This document shows, piece after piece, positions 33,189 through 41,886 of a DNA stretch of 64,000 bases (the stretch's first letter is position 1; the number at the start of each line of letters is the position of its first letter). Made by a program: the position numbers and the translations under genes. The DNA comes from Alphaproteobacteria bacterium (GTDB lineage Bacteria; Pseudomonadota; Alphaproteobacteria; Caulobacterales; Aquidulcibacteraceae): contig JAGWZE010000014.1 of NCBI GenBank assembly GCA_018969015.1, positions 21,772-85,771 on the forward strand, written 5' to 3'. The notes under the pieces are model-generated. The model had not been told where the DNA came from. It worked only from the letters and a program-made list of their open reading frames with translations, and did not search any database.

Positions 33189-36100
33189 TCCTCTCGCGCG
33201 TGGCCGCCGCAGCCGCGCGCGCCGTCGCGCCGCAAACCTTCAAGGCGATCGCGGCCCGCCTGGCCGCGCGCGCCGGCGCCGCGCTCGGGCGCCGGATCGA
33301 CGCCGCGTTGTTTCCGGAGCGCCGCAGCGTCGGGCCGCGCCTCACCGATCTTCACGTGCAGGGGTCGCAGGAAGGCGAAAGCCTGCCGATGCTGTTCGGA
33401 CGCATGCGGATCGCCGGGCAGGTGATCTGGGCGGCGCGCTTCAAGGCGCACGCCACCACGAAACGCAGCGGCGGCAAGACCGGCGCGAAGGTCACGACGA
33501 CGCGCTACACGATCAGCTTCGCCGTGGCGCTGTGCGAGGGCGTGGCGCACGGGATCGGGCGCGTCTGGGCCAACGGCGCGCCGCTCGATCTCTCCGGCGT
33601 GGCGTGGCGATTCCATCCGGGCACGGAAGACCAGGCGCCGGACCCGGTCATCGAGGCGGTCGAAGGCGTCGACGCCGCGCCGGCCTATCGCGGCGTTGCG
33701 TACGTGGTCTTCGAGGACCTGCCGCTGGACGCCTTTGGCGACACGCTCCCGCAACTGTCGTTCGAGGTCCTGCGGACGCCGCCGGCGGCGCCGGGCCCGG
33801 CGCGCCTTGAGGATCTGACGCGCGGCGTTTGTCTCATCCCCGGCGCCGGCGAGTTCGCCTATGCGACGCAGATCGTGCGGCGCGTCGATGACGGCAGGCT
33901 CGCCGCGGCGGAAAACTGCCATGTCGACGCCCGCCGCGCCGATCTCGTGGTCGCGCTCGACGATCTGGCGCGCGCCGCGCCCGGCTGCCGTACCGTGACG
34001 CTGGTGATCGGCTGGTTCGGCGACGATCTGCGCGCGGGCCTCTGCAAGGTGCGGCCCGGAGTCGATCGCCGTGACAAGACGACCGCGCCGCTCGCCTGGC
34101 GCGTGAGCGGCGTCGATCGCGCGTCCGCCTATCTGGTCTCGACGCATGACGGCGCGCCGGCCTATGGCGGATCGCCCAGCGACGACAGCGTGCTGCAGGC
34201 GATCGCCGCCCTGAAGGCGCGCGGCTACGCGGTGACGCTCGCGCCGTTCCTGTTCATGGACGTGCCCGCGGGCGCGACGAAGCCCGACCCGAACGGGACG
34301 GGCGCGCAGCCGGCCTATCCCTGGCGCGGGCGCCTGCGCCCGGCGGCGGCGGATCGCACGGCCGGCGTGGCGAGCGACGTCGCGGCGTTTTTCGGCACGT
34401 GCGGCCCGCAGCACGTTCTCCCCGGACCGCACGGCCCGCTCTATGCGGGACCTGACGAATGGTCCTGGCGGCGTTTCGTGCTCCACGTCGCGGGGCTCGC
34501 GCGCGCGGCGGGCGGCGTCGATGCGATCCTCATCGGCTCGGAGCTGCGCGGGCTCACCACGGCGCGCGACGCCGCGGGCGCGTTCCCCGCGGTCGCGCAG
34601 CTGCGCGCGCTGGCGCGGGACGTGCGCACGATGCTCGGGCCGGGCGTGAAGATCACCTACGCCGCCGATTGGACCGAATATGCCGGCGTCTCGGGACCGA
34701 ACGGCGAGAAGATCTTTCACCTCGATCCGCTGTGGGCCGATCCGGTCATCGATGCCGTCGCGATCGACTGGTATCCGCCGCTCACGGATTGGCGCGATGG
34801 CGAGGCCCATCTCGACACCGCGATCGCCGAAAGCCCCGACGATCCCGCCTATCTCGACGCGCGCGTGGAGGGCGGTGAGGCGTATGCGTGGTTCTACGCC
34901 AACGCCGCCGATCGCAGCGCACAGAAGCGCACGCCGATCGCGGACGGCGTGGCCGGCGAAGCCTGGATCTGGCGCGCCAAGGATCTGCGCGCATTCTGGT
35001 CCAACCGCCACTTCGACCGCCCCGGCGGCATGCGCGCGACGACGCCGACGGCGTGGGTTCCCGGCTCCAAGCCGATCTGGCTCGCCGAGCTCGGCGCGCC
35101 CGCAGTCGACAAGGCCGGCAACGCGCCCAATGTTTTCCCCGACGCCAAAAGCAGCGAGAGCGCCGCGCCGCCCTTCTCCTCGGGCGCGCGCGACGACATC
35201 GCCCAGCGCCGCGTGCTCGAGGCGATCCTGCGCCACTACGCCGAGGGCGGGCCGAACAATCCGAGCGCGACGCTGTATGCCGGCGCGATGATCGACATGA
35301 GCCGGACGTGTCTGTGGGCCTGGGACGCGCGACCGTTCCCGGCGTTTCCGGCGCGCGCCGACGTGTGGGCCGACGCGGACGCGTGGCGCACCGGACATTG
35401 GCTCAACGGCCGGCTGGGCGCCGGCGATCTCGCCGCGGTCGTGGCGGATGTGTGCGCGCGCGCGGGATGCGCCGAGATCGACGTGACGCGGCTGACCGGC
35501 GTGGTGGCGGGCTATGTCGTCGATGCGCCGACGACCGCCGCCGACGCGCTGGCGCCGCTGATGTCGGCGCACGCATTCGGCGTGACGGCGCAGGCCGGGC
35601 GTCTCGTGTTTCTGCCGGAGAACGGGCGCGCGCCGCGCGCTTTGGCGGCCGAGGATCTCTGCGTCGCGCCCGCGGTCCGCGTCGAGCGGCCGGCGCGCGG
35701 GGCGCTCGCGGCGGATGCGGCGGTGCGCTTCGTCGATCCGGAGAACGCCTACCGTATCGGCGCCGTCGTGACGCGCGGGGCGGATGCCGGCGACGCCGCC
35801 GGTCTGATCTCGATCGACGCGCCGTTCGCGCTCGGCGCCGCTCAGGCCGCCGCGCTCGGCGCCGCCGCGCTGGCGCGCCAGGCACGCGCCTCGGTGCGCT
35901 TCGCGGTTCCCGAAACGCGGACCGATCTCGCGCCGGGCGATGCAGTGCGCCTCGACGGACTGGGCGCCGCCACGTTCCGCATCGAACGCATCGAGACGCA
36001 TGCCGCGACGCTGCAGATCGAGGCCGTCGAGCGCGGCGACGACGTGGCGTTGCGCGCGGGCGCGACACCGGCGCCGCCTTCGCCGGACCTCGCGCCTGAT

Positions 36101-37009
36101 CCGCGCCTGATCCCGCTCGATCTGCCCCCGCTGCCCGGCGCGGAAGAGGACGCGCGCCCGCTCGTCGCCGTCGTGGCGCGCCCGATGCGCGCGCTCGACC
36201 TCTACGCCAACGGCGCGCTCGCCGCCCGTGCGGAGCGCGCCGCCACGGTGGGCGCGCTCGAATGGGCGCTGTGGCCGGGGCCGGTCGGCGTGTGGGACCG
36301 CGGCAACGTCGTGCGCCTGCGCATGCCGGGGGCGCCGCTCGCGAGCGTGGACGATGACGCCGCGCGCGCGGTCGCCAATCTGTTCGCCATCGGGCAGGCG
36401 GACGGCGGCTGGGAGCTCGTCGGCATACGCCAGCTCACGCTCGTCGGCCCCGACCTCTACGAGGCGGCGTGGCTCCTGCGGGGGCTGGCGGGCTCCGAAG
36501 GCGCGATGGGGCGGCCGGCGCCCGTGGGCGCCCCCGTCGTGCGCCTGGACGACGCGCTCGTCCGGCTCGATCTCGATCCCGCCTTGGCCGATGGCGCGCG
36601 GCTCGCGGCGGTGGCGGCCGGCATGGCGTCCGAAACCGCCTTGCGGGAGTGGCCGATCGCGTGGCGACGCGTCTGGGCCCGACCGTTCGCGCCCTGCCAT
36701 TTGCGCGCCCGCCGCCGTGCGGACGGCGACGTCGTCTTGAGCTGGATCCGCCGCGCCCGCCGGGGCGGCGACGACTGGACGGTGAGCGATCCGCCGCTGG
36801 GCGAAGAGCGGGAACGCTACCGGCTGGAGATCCTGAACGCCGGCGCGCCGGTCCGCATCGTCGAGACCGAGGCGCCCGGCTGGACCTACGCCGCAGCCGA
36901 TCAGATCGCCGACTTCGGCTACCGACCCGGCTGGCTGGCCTGGCGCGTGGCGCAGATCTCATCCGCCTATGGGCCAGGGGGGCGCAGCGAATCGAGCGGG
37001 GCGCTATAG
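33176..37009 (+). CDS. GTA host-specificity / megatron protein (gp15)
   Basis: 1277 aa, full family length. Starts MAQLILSRVAAAAARAVAP with a short amphipathic helix; GSQEGESLPMLFGRMRIAGQVIWAARF (about 63-89) is the phage tail-fibre-like 'GTA TIM-barrel' start. A TIM-barrel-like region follows, with EYAGVSGPNGEKIFHLDPLW and IDAVAIDWYPPLTDWRDG (about 500-545), then EPGSKPIWLAELGAPAVDKAGNAPN-like and SSARDDIAQRR-like sequences, and a C-terminal fibronectin-like/putative phage tail region. It forms the baseplate and contacts the recipient surface. Last gene of the cluster. Confidence 0.93.
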   Translation: MAQLILSRVAAAAARAVAPQTFKAIAARLAARAGAALGRRIDAALFPERRSVGPRLTDLHVQGSQEGESLPMLFGRMRIAGQVIWAARFKAHATTKRSGGKTGAKVTTTRYTISFAVALCEGVAHGIGRVWANGAPLDLSGVAWRFHPGTEDQAPDPVIEAVEGVDAAPAYRGVAYVVFEDLPLDAFGDTLPQLSFEVLRTPPAAPGPARLEDLTRGVCLIPGAGEFAYATQIVRRVDDGRLAAAENCHVDARRADLVVALDDLARAAPGCRTVTLVIGWFGDDLRAGLCKVRPGVDRRDKTTAPLAWRVSGVDRASAYLVSTHDGAPAYGGSPSDDSVLQAIAALKARGYAVTLAPFLFMDVPAGATKPDPNGTGAQPAYPWRGRLRPAAADRTAGVASDVAAFFGTCGPQHVLPGPHGPLYAGPDEWSWRRFVLHVAGLARAAGGVDAILIGSELRGLTTARDAAGAFPAVAQLRALARDVRTMLGPGVKITYAADWTEYAGVSGPNGEKIFHLDPLWADPVIDAVAIDWYPPLTDWRDGEAHLDTAIAESPDDPAYLDARVEGGEAYAWFYANAADRSAQKRTPIADGVAGEAWIWRAKDLRAFWSNRHFDRPGGMRATTPTAWVPGSKPIWLAELGAPAVDKAGNAPNVFPDAKSSESAAPPFSSGARDDIAQRRVLEAILRHYAEGGPNNPSATLYAGAMIDMSRTCLWAWDARPFPAFPARADVWADADAWRTGHWLNGRLGAGDLAAVVADVCARAGCAEIDVTRLTGVVAGYVVDAPTTAADALAPLMSAHAFGVTAQAGRLVFLPENGRAPRALAAEDLCVAPAVRVERPARGALAADAAVRFVDPENAYRIGAVVTRGADAGDAAGLISIDAPFALGAAQAAALGAAALARQARASVRFAVPETRTDLAPGDAVRLDGLGAATFRIERIETHAATLQIEAVERGDDVALRAGATPAPPSPDLAPDPRLIPLDLPPLPGAEEDARPLVAVVARPMRALDLYANGALAARAERAATVGALEWALWPGPVGVWDRGNVVRLRMPGAPLASVDDDAARAVANLFAIGQADGGWELVGIRQLTLVGPDLYEAAWLLRGLAGSEGAMGRPAPVGAPVVRLDDALVRLDLDPALADGARLAAVAAGMASETALREWPIAWRRVWARPFAPCHLRARRRADGDVVLSWIRRARRGGDDWTVSDPPLGEERERYRLEILNAGAPVRIVETEAPGWTYAAADQIADFGYRPGWLAWRVAQISSAYGPGGRSESSGAL

Positions 37010-37083
37010 TCGCTTGCGCTCGTCGACGGGCGCGTTACCTCTCCCTGGACACCCCACGTCGACAGAATGCGAGCGCGACCGGT

Positions 37084-37983
37084 TTGAGTTGGGATCCCTA
37101 CGCGGCCCTGGGCGTCAGTCGCTCCGCGGGCGCAGACGACATCCGCAAAGCCTACCGCCAGCTCGCCAAAGAGCTGCACCCGGACGTGCGGCCCAACGAC
37201 AAGGCCGCCGAGGAGCGCTTCAAGCGCGCCACCGCGGCCTTCAATCTCCTTTCGGATCCGCAACAAAAGGCGCGCTTCGATCGCGGCGAGATCGACGCAG
37301 ACGGCAACGAGCGCGTGGGCGGGTTCCGCTCCAGCGGCCGGCAGTCCGGCGCCTACCAGAACGCGGGCGCCGGCGAGACCGTGTTCGATTTCGGCGACAT
37401 TTTCGCCGATCTGTTCGGCTCCAGCGGCGGCGGCGCACGGGCCGGGGCGGGCGGCTTCGGCCGCATGCGGGGCCGCGACCTGCGCTTCACGCTGGAGATC
37501 GATTTCCTGGATTCGATCAACGGCGCCCGTCGCCGGGTCAATCTGGCCGAGGGGCGCACGCTGGACGTGGCGATTCCGCCGGGCGTGGAGAGCGGGCAGG
37601 TGCTGCGCCTCAAGGCCCAGGGCGGGGCCGGCGTCTCGGGCGGCCCGCCCGGCGATGCGCTGGTCGAACTCACCGTGAAGCCGCACCCGCATTTCCGCCG
37701 CGAGGGCGAGAACATCCTCCTCGATCTGCCCATTTCGGTCGCCGAGGCGGTGGAGGGCGCGCGCATCCAGGCGCCGACGCCGACAGGCCCGGTCGTGCTC
37801 ACCGTTCCGGCGGGGGCCAACACCGGCATGGTCTTGAAGCTCAAGGGCAAAGGCGTGGCCGGCACGGGCGACCAGTTGGTCAAGCTGATGGTCACGCTGG
37901 CCGACCCGAACGACGAGGAGCTGCGGCGCTTCGTGAAGAAATGGCCGGGCCGCGAGAAAACGCCGCCCCGTCCGGGCGGCTGA
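37084..37983 (+). CDS. DnaJ-class co-chaperone (CbpA/class II type)
   Basis: 299 aa from the TTG at 37084, which begins LSWDPYAALGV, the natural start of a J-domain; no ATG or GTG fits. J-domain residues 1-66 with HPD at 32-34, a Gly/Phe linker (about 105-135), then the DnaJ C-terminal substrate-binding domains with no zinc-finger cysteines. It stimulates DnaK-type Hsp70. The cluster context gives no specific client. It follows the GTA cluster by 74 bp and is followed by a response regulator operon. Confidence 0.88.
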   Translation: MSWDPYAALGVSRSAGADDIRKAYRQLAKELHPDVRPNDKAAEERFKRATAAFNLLSDPQQKARFDRGEIDADGNERVGGFRSSGRQSGAYQNAGAGETVFDFGDIFADLFGSSGGGARAGAGGFGRMRGRDLRFTLEIDFLDSINGARRRVNLAEGRTLDVAIPPGVESGQVLRLKAQGGAGVSGGPPGDALVELTVKPHPHFRREGENILLDLPISVAEAVEGARIQAPTPTGPVVLTVPAGANTGMVLKLKGKGVAGTGDQLVKLMVTLADPNDEELRRFVKKWPGREKTPPRPGG

Positions 37984-38020
37984 CGCGCGCCTTTCCCCTG
38001 TTGGCCGTGGGGGCCTTGCG

Positions 38021-38053
38021 TTCAGCGCCCATTCAGCGCACTCGACCTAGCAT
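38021..38053 (+). promoter_or_regulatory. Direct repeats and probable -10 upstream of the PepSY/two-component operon
   Basis: TTCAGCGC occurs at 38021-38028 and again at 38032-38039, an exact 11-bp period as used by OmpR/PhoP-type response regulators that bind as tandem dimers. A TAGCAT hexamer at 38048-38053 lies about 9 bp after the repeats and only 6 bp before the ATG at 38060, so the mRNA could be leaderless or nearly so. The likely binder is the response regulator encoded at 38384-39061 (inference). Confidence 0.5.
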
Positions 38054-38059
38054 CGCCTC

Positions 38060-38380
38060 ATGAACGCTCGTGCCCTCTTTCTCGCCCTGGCGCTGTTCGG
38101 CGCCGCCGCTCCGGCGGCGGTGGCGCAGCCGGTGATCGACCTGCGCTCGCGGCTCACCGCCGATGACGCGCGCGACGCCGTCCGGGCCGGCCGCAAGAAG
38201 CCGCTCGAGGCGCTGTTGCCGTCGATCCGCAGCCAACTCGGCGGGGCCCTCATGAAGGTGGAGGGCGCGGGCGAGCGCGACGGCCATCCGATCTACATCC
38301 TGCGCTGGAAGACGGACGACGGTCGTCTCATCTTCATCGAAGTGGACGCCGAAACCGGCGCCATCCTGAGCGGGCGTTAA
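38060..38380 (+). CDS. Secreted PepSY-domain protein
   Basis: 106 aa. Signal peptide (MNARALFLALALFGAAAPAAVA, cleavage near 22), then a PepSY-like core: the DARDAVRAGRKKPLEALLPSI helix and YILRWKTDDGRLIFIEVDAETGAIL strands. PepSY domains are periplasmic inhibitory or sensor modules often encoded beside two-component systems. It is the first gene of the operon and is separated by 3 bp from the response regulator. Confidence 0.88.
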   Translation: MNARALFLALALFGAAAPAAVAQPVIDLRSRLTADDARDAVRAGRKKPLEALLPSIRSQLGGALMKVEGAGERDGHPIYILRWKTDDGRLIFIEVDAETGAILSGR

Positions 38381-38383
38381 CCG

Positions 38384-39061
38384 ATGCGCATACTCGTGGT
38401 CGAAGACAATCCGGACCTGCGCGAGCAGTTGACGAAGTCCCTCGAACAGGCCGGCTACGCGGTGGACGCGGCGGGAAATGGCGAGGACGGTCAGTTCCTC
38501 GGCGAGACCGAACCCTATGACGCCGTCGTGCTCGATCTCGGCCTGCCGAAGGTCGACGGCGTGACGGTGCTCAAGGCGTGGCGCGCGCAGGGCAAGGCGA
38601 CGCCGGTGCTGATCCTCACCGCGCGCGACCGCTGGAGCGACAAGGTCGAGGGCTTCGACGCCGGCGCCGACGATTACCTCGCCAAGCCGTTCCACACCGA
38701 AGAGCTCCTGGCCCGCCTGCGCGCGCTGCTGCGCCGCGCCGCCGGCCATGCGACCTCCGCCATCGATTGCGGCGACCTGCGCATCGACACCCGCGCCGCA
38801 CGCGCCACCATCAATGGCGAGCCGATCCGGCTGACCTCGCACGAGTACAAGGTGCTCGCCTATCTGATGCACCACCGCGGGCGCGTGGTGTCGCGCAACG
38901 AGCTCGTGGAGCACATCTACGACCAGGACTTCGATCGCGACTCGAACACGATCGAGGTGTTCGTCGGGCGCCTGCGCAAGAAGATCGGCCAGGACCGCAT
39001 AATGACGGAGCGGGGCCTCGGCTATCGCCTGATCGACCCTGCGGAGACGCCCTCGGCGTGA
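38384..39061 (+). CDS. OmpR/PhoP-family response regulator
   Basis: 225 aa. Receiver domain 1-115 with acidic pocket EDNP, phospho-acceptor Asp51 (VVLDLGLP), Thr79-like LTARD and Lys near 101 in AKPF; then a winged-helix DNA-binding domain (about 125-220) with RLTSHEYKVLAYLMHHRGRVVSRNEL and FVGRLRKKI. It overlaps the kinase gene by 4 bp (GTGA). Probably binds the TTCAGCGC repeats upstream. Confidence 0.93.
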   Translation: MRILVVEDNPDLREQLTKSLEQAGYAVDAAGNGEDGQFLGETEPYDAVVLDLGLPKVDGVTVLKAWRAQGKATPVLILTARDRWSDKVEGFDAGADDYLAKPFHTEELLARLRALLRRAAGHATSAIDCGDLRIDTRAARATINGEPIRLTSHEYKVLAYLMHHRGRVVSRNELVEHIYDQDFDRDSNTIEVFVGRLRKKIGQDRIMTERGLGYRLIDPAETPSA

Positions 39062-40434
39062 GCGCGCGGCCCCCTGGCCAGTCTCTTGCCGCGCGTCTCG
39101 TCCTTGCGGCGGCCGCGTGGAGCCTGCTCATTCTTGCGCTCGGCGGGTGGGGCCTGTCCTCGCTCTACCGGCAAAGCACGCTCGCCCAGCTCGACGCGCA
39201 GATCTCCGTTGCGATCGATGGCCTGCTCGCCGCCGTGGAGCCGGAAGGCGGCGAGTTGAAGCTGCCCGAACAGCCGAACGATCCGCGCTACAAGCAGCCC
39301 TATTCGGGGCGGTATTGGCAGATCGACGCGATCGAGGACGGCAAGCCGGTGGCGCTGATGCGCTCGGCGTCGCTGTGGGATCGCGAGCTCGCCTGGCCGC
39401 GCGGCGCTTCGGTGACGCCGCCGCCCGGCGTGGTGTTCGCCGATGCGCCGGGTCCGGACGGTCAAGAGCTGCGGATCGGCCTGCAGGTGATCCGGGTTCA
39501 AGGCGTCACGGCGCCGATCGCCTTCATCGCCGCCGCCGACCGCGCCGAGGCCATGCGCGACGTCAATCGCTTCACGCTGACGCTCACCGTCGCGCTCGCC
39601 GCTCTGGCGGCCGGGCTCATCGCGGCGGTGGTGCTGCAGGTGCGCGTCGGCCTCGCGCCGCTCGCGGAGTTGCAGGCGGACGTCGCCGCCGTGCGCCGCG
39701 GCGCCGCCGCGCGGCTCGAAGGCGAGTATCCCAGCGAAGTCGCGCCGCTGACGGACGAACTCAACAAACTCCTCGATCACAACCGCGACGTCGTCGACCG
39801 GTCGCGCACGCTCGTCGGCAATCTCGCCCATGCGCTCAAGACGCCGATCTCGGTGCTGCTGAACGAGGCGCGCGCCACGCCCGGACCGCTCGCCGACCTC
39901 GTCGCGCGCCAGACCGAGGCGATGGCGCGCAATGTCGATCACTATCTGTCGCGCGCCCAGGCCGCCGCCCGCGCCGAGACGATCGGAGCCCGCACGCCGG
40001 TCGCGCCGGTGCTCGAGGACATCTCCCGTACGCTCGAGCGGCTGTATGGCCGGCGCAAGGACGTCGGCATCGAAGTGACGGCCGCCGCGGGCGCGGTGTT
40101 CCGCGGCGAACGCCAGGACCTCGAAGAGATGGTCGGCAACCTGATGGAGAACGCCTGCAAGTACGGCGGCGGCGGCGTGTGGGTCTCGGCGACCGCTCCG
40201 GTGGCGGCGCGTGAGATCACGATCCTGGTAGAAGACGACGGCCCAGGCCTCGCCGAGGAGGACCGGGCGGTGGCGCTCACGCGCGGCGGCCGGCTCGACG
40301 AAACCGAAGCGGGCCAGGGGCTTGGGCTCGCCATCGTGGCCGATCTCGCCCGCGCCTATGGCGGCCGGCTCGACCTGGAGCCGAGCGTCCATGGCGGCCT
40401 GCGCGCTCGTTTGACGCTCCCCGCCACGGATTGA
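39058..40434 (+). CDS. Sensor histidine kinase (PhoQ/QseC-like)
   Basis: 458 aa, GTG start. TM1 14-36, a periplasmic sensor region (about 37-172), TM2 173-194, HAMP-like linker, HisKA with His258 in NLAHALKTPISVLLNEA, and HATPase_c with N-box NLMENACKYG, G1 DDGPGL and G2 GQGLGLAI. Cognate partner of the upstream response regulator. The signal is unknown. The PepSY protein in the same operon may modulate it. Confidence 0.92.
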   Translation: MSARPPGQSLAARLVLAAAAWSLLILALGGWGLSSLYRQSTLAQLDAQISVAIDGLLAAVEPEGGELKLPEQPNDPRYKQPYSGRYWQIDAIEDGKPVALMRSASLWDRELAWPRGASVTPPPGVVFADAPGPDGQELRIGLQVIRVQGVTAPIAFIAAADRAEAMRDVNRFTLTLTVALAALAAGLIAAVVLQVRVGLAPLAELQADVAAVRRGAAARLEGEYPSEVAPLTDELNKLLDHNRDVVDRSRTLVGNLAHALKTPISVLLNEARATPGPLADLVARQTEAMARNVDHYLSRAQAAARAETIGARTPVAPVLEDISRTLERLYGRRKDVGIEVTAAAGAVFRGERQDLEEMVGNLMENACKYGGGGVWVSATAPVAAREITILVEDDGPGLAEEDRAVALTRGGRLDETEAGQGLGLAIVADLARAYGGRLDLEPSVHGGLRARLTLPATD

Positions 40435-40465
40435 GCCGCGGCCCCCGAGCGGCTAAGCGCCTGTA

Positions 40466-41182
40466 ATGATGCCGACCAGTTTCATCGTCTTCGCCCTTGC
40501 GGCGCTCCTGGCGGGCCTCGCGCTCTGGTGGGTGCTGCGCGCCTTCGCCGGCGCGGGGGCAGGCGCCAGCGCCGCCAGCGCGGGCACGCGCCGCGCCGGG
40601 CTCGTCGCCGCCGCGGTTGCGGCGGTCGCCACGATCGGCCTCTATGCCGCGACCGGGAAGCCGAACCTGCCGGACCAGCCCTACAAGTCGCGTCTGGACG
40701 CGTTGAAGCAGACCGATCCCACCCGGATGTCGCCGGAGCAGATCATGGCGGTCCTGGCCGAACGGGCCCGCCAGGACCCGCGCGATCCGCGGCCGCACAT
40801 CTTCACGGGCCAGATCCTCGCCGAACTGGGCCGCGACCAGGAGGCCGCGCGCGCCTACGAGGCGGCCCTGCGGCGCGATCCCATGAATCCGGAGGCGCTT
40901 CTGGGCCTCGGTCGGGTCGCGGTGAGCATTCAGGCGGGCGCCATCACGCCGGAAGCCTTGTCGCTGTTCCAGGCGGCCGCGATGTCCGCCCCGAATGACC
41001 CGACGCCCTGGCTCTACCAGGCGCTCGCCGCCACCCAGGAGCGCCGCTGGGCCGACGCCCTGAAGCTCTGGCCGGAGGTGGAGAAGCGCCTGGCGCCGGA
41101 CGATCCCCGTCACGCCATGGTGGCCTCCATGATCGCCGAGGCGAAGAACCCGCCGCCTGCGGAGCCGGCGCCGACGCGGTGA
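40466..41182 (+). CDS. ccmI: CcmI/CycH-like TPR protein of cytochrome c maturation
   Basis: 238 aa. Two N-terminal membrane segments (about 3-24 and 44-62) joined by a short loop, then a periplasmic TPR domain (about 95-225) with DPRPHIFTGQILAELGRDQEAARAYEAALRRDPMN. CcmI delivers apocytochrome c to the CcmF/CcmH heme ligation complex. The position before ccmE-ccmF-ccmH supports the call. The protein is short for the family. Confidence 0.75.
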   Translation: MMPTSFIVFALAALLAGLALWWVLRAFAGAGAGASAASAGTRRAGLVAAAVAAVATIGLYAATGKPNLPDQPYKSRLDALKQTDPTRMSPEQIMAVLAERARQDPRDPRPHIFTGQILAELGRDQEAARAYEAALRRDPMNPEALLGLGRVAVSIQAGAITPEALSLFQAAAMSAPNDPTPWLYQALAATQERRWADALKLWPEVEKRLAPDDPRHAMVASMIAEAKNPPPAEPAPTR

Positions 41183-41197
41183 ATTGCGAACGCGCCG

Positions 41198-41294
41198 CCG
41201 TCATCATCGACCGCGTAAAGCGCGGTCGGGGATCCAGGCCGAGCGCCGCGATCGCTGGATCCCCGGCACGCCTGCGGCGCGCCGAGGATGACGG
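41198..41294. repeat. Extragenic palindromic repeat, family 1, copy B
   Basis: 97 bp, same length and arm layout as copy A. The right 40 bp (41255-41294) are the exact reverse complement of positions 1138-1177. The left arm has drifted (CGTCATCATCGACCGC). Located in the gap between ccmI and ccmE. Confidence 0.85.
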
Positions 41295-41394
41295 GCGGGA
41301 GGGCCTCGCGCCCATGTGAGCAGGCTTTATCGCCGCAGGGCGCTGGCGCGGCGCGGGCGGCGGCGTATGTTCGGCCCACGAACGGAGGAGGCCC

Positions 41395-41886
41395 ATGGCC
41401 AAGCGGATGACGAGACAGCAGCGACGGCTCGCCGTAATCGGCGTGGCCGGCCTCGTGCTGGCCGTGACGGCCGGCCTCGTCCTGTCGAACCTGAAGCCGG
41501 TCTATTTCCGGGGGCCGACCGAGCTCGCGACATCCGCCAAGGTGGGCGAACTGGTCCGCATCGGCGGGCTGGTGAAGGAGGGCTCGGTGGCGCGGGACGC
41601 CCAGGGCAACCTGCTGTTCGAAGTGACCGACACCGCCAACGCGGTGAAGGTCCGCTACGCCGGCGATCCGCCGGACCTTTTCCGCGAGAACCAGGGCGTC
41701 GTGGTCGAAGCCAAACTGACGAAGGACGGCGCCTTCGAGGCCTCCCGCGTGCTCGCCAAACACGACGAGAAATACATGCCGAAGGAAGTCGCCGAGGCCA
41801 TCAAGCGCAAAGGCGAATGGCGCGGGCCCTCGGATACGCCGGTGCCCGCGGCCCAGACCACGACGACGTCCGGAGCCGGCTCGTGA
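41395..41886 (+). CDS. ccmE: CcmE heme chaperone
   Basis: 163 aa. N-terminal membrane anchor (about 11-30), then an OB-fold-like periplasmic domain and the heme-attachment segment VLAKHDEKYMP with His123 (covalent heme binding) and Tyr127. CcmE accepts heme from CcmC and hands it to CcmF. The C-terminus is disordered. GGAGGAGG ribosome binding site. The stop overlaps the ccmF GTG start. Confidence 0.96.
   Translation: MAKRMTRQQRRLAVIGVAGLVLAVTAGLVLSNLKPVYFRGPTELATSAKVGELVRIGGLVKEGSVARDAQGNLLFEVTDTANAVKVRYAGDPPDLFRENQGVVVEAKLTKDGAFEASRVLAKHDEKYMPKEVAEAIKRKGEWRGPSDTPVPAAQTTTTSGAGS

Larger units (their letters stand above)
26404..37009 (+). mobile_element. Gene transfer agent (RcGTA-like) cluster lacking tail-tube genes
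   Basis: Twelve genes in one direction, almost all with 1-8 bp gaps or 4-bp overlaps, in the order known from Rhodobacter capsulatus GTA: g1 (small terminase-like), g2 (terminase), g3 (portal), g3.5 (small membrane protein), g4 (prohead protease), g5 (capsid), g6 (head-tail connector), then directly g12 (DUF2460 distal tail), g13 (DUF2163 hub), g14 (NlpC/P60 peptidase), g15 (host-specificity megatron). The genes expected between g6 and g12 (closure, tail terminator, tail tube, tape chaperones, tape measure) are missing. There is no integrase, repressor or lysis gene, so it is a domesticated element and not a prophage. The base composition matches the flanking chromosome. Confidence 0.88.

Noticed and set aside
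26404..37009. The region as a prophage.
   Set aside because: No integrase, repressor, lysis, replication or attachment-site features; the gene order is that of a GTA.
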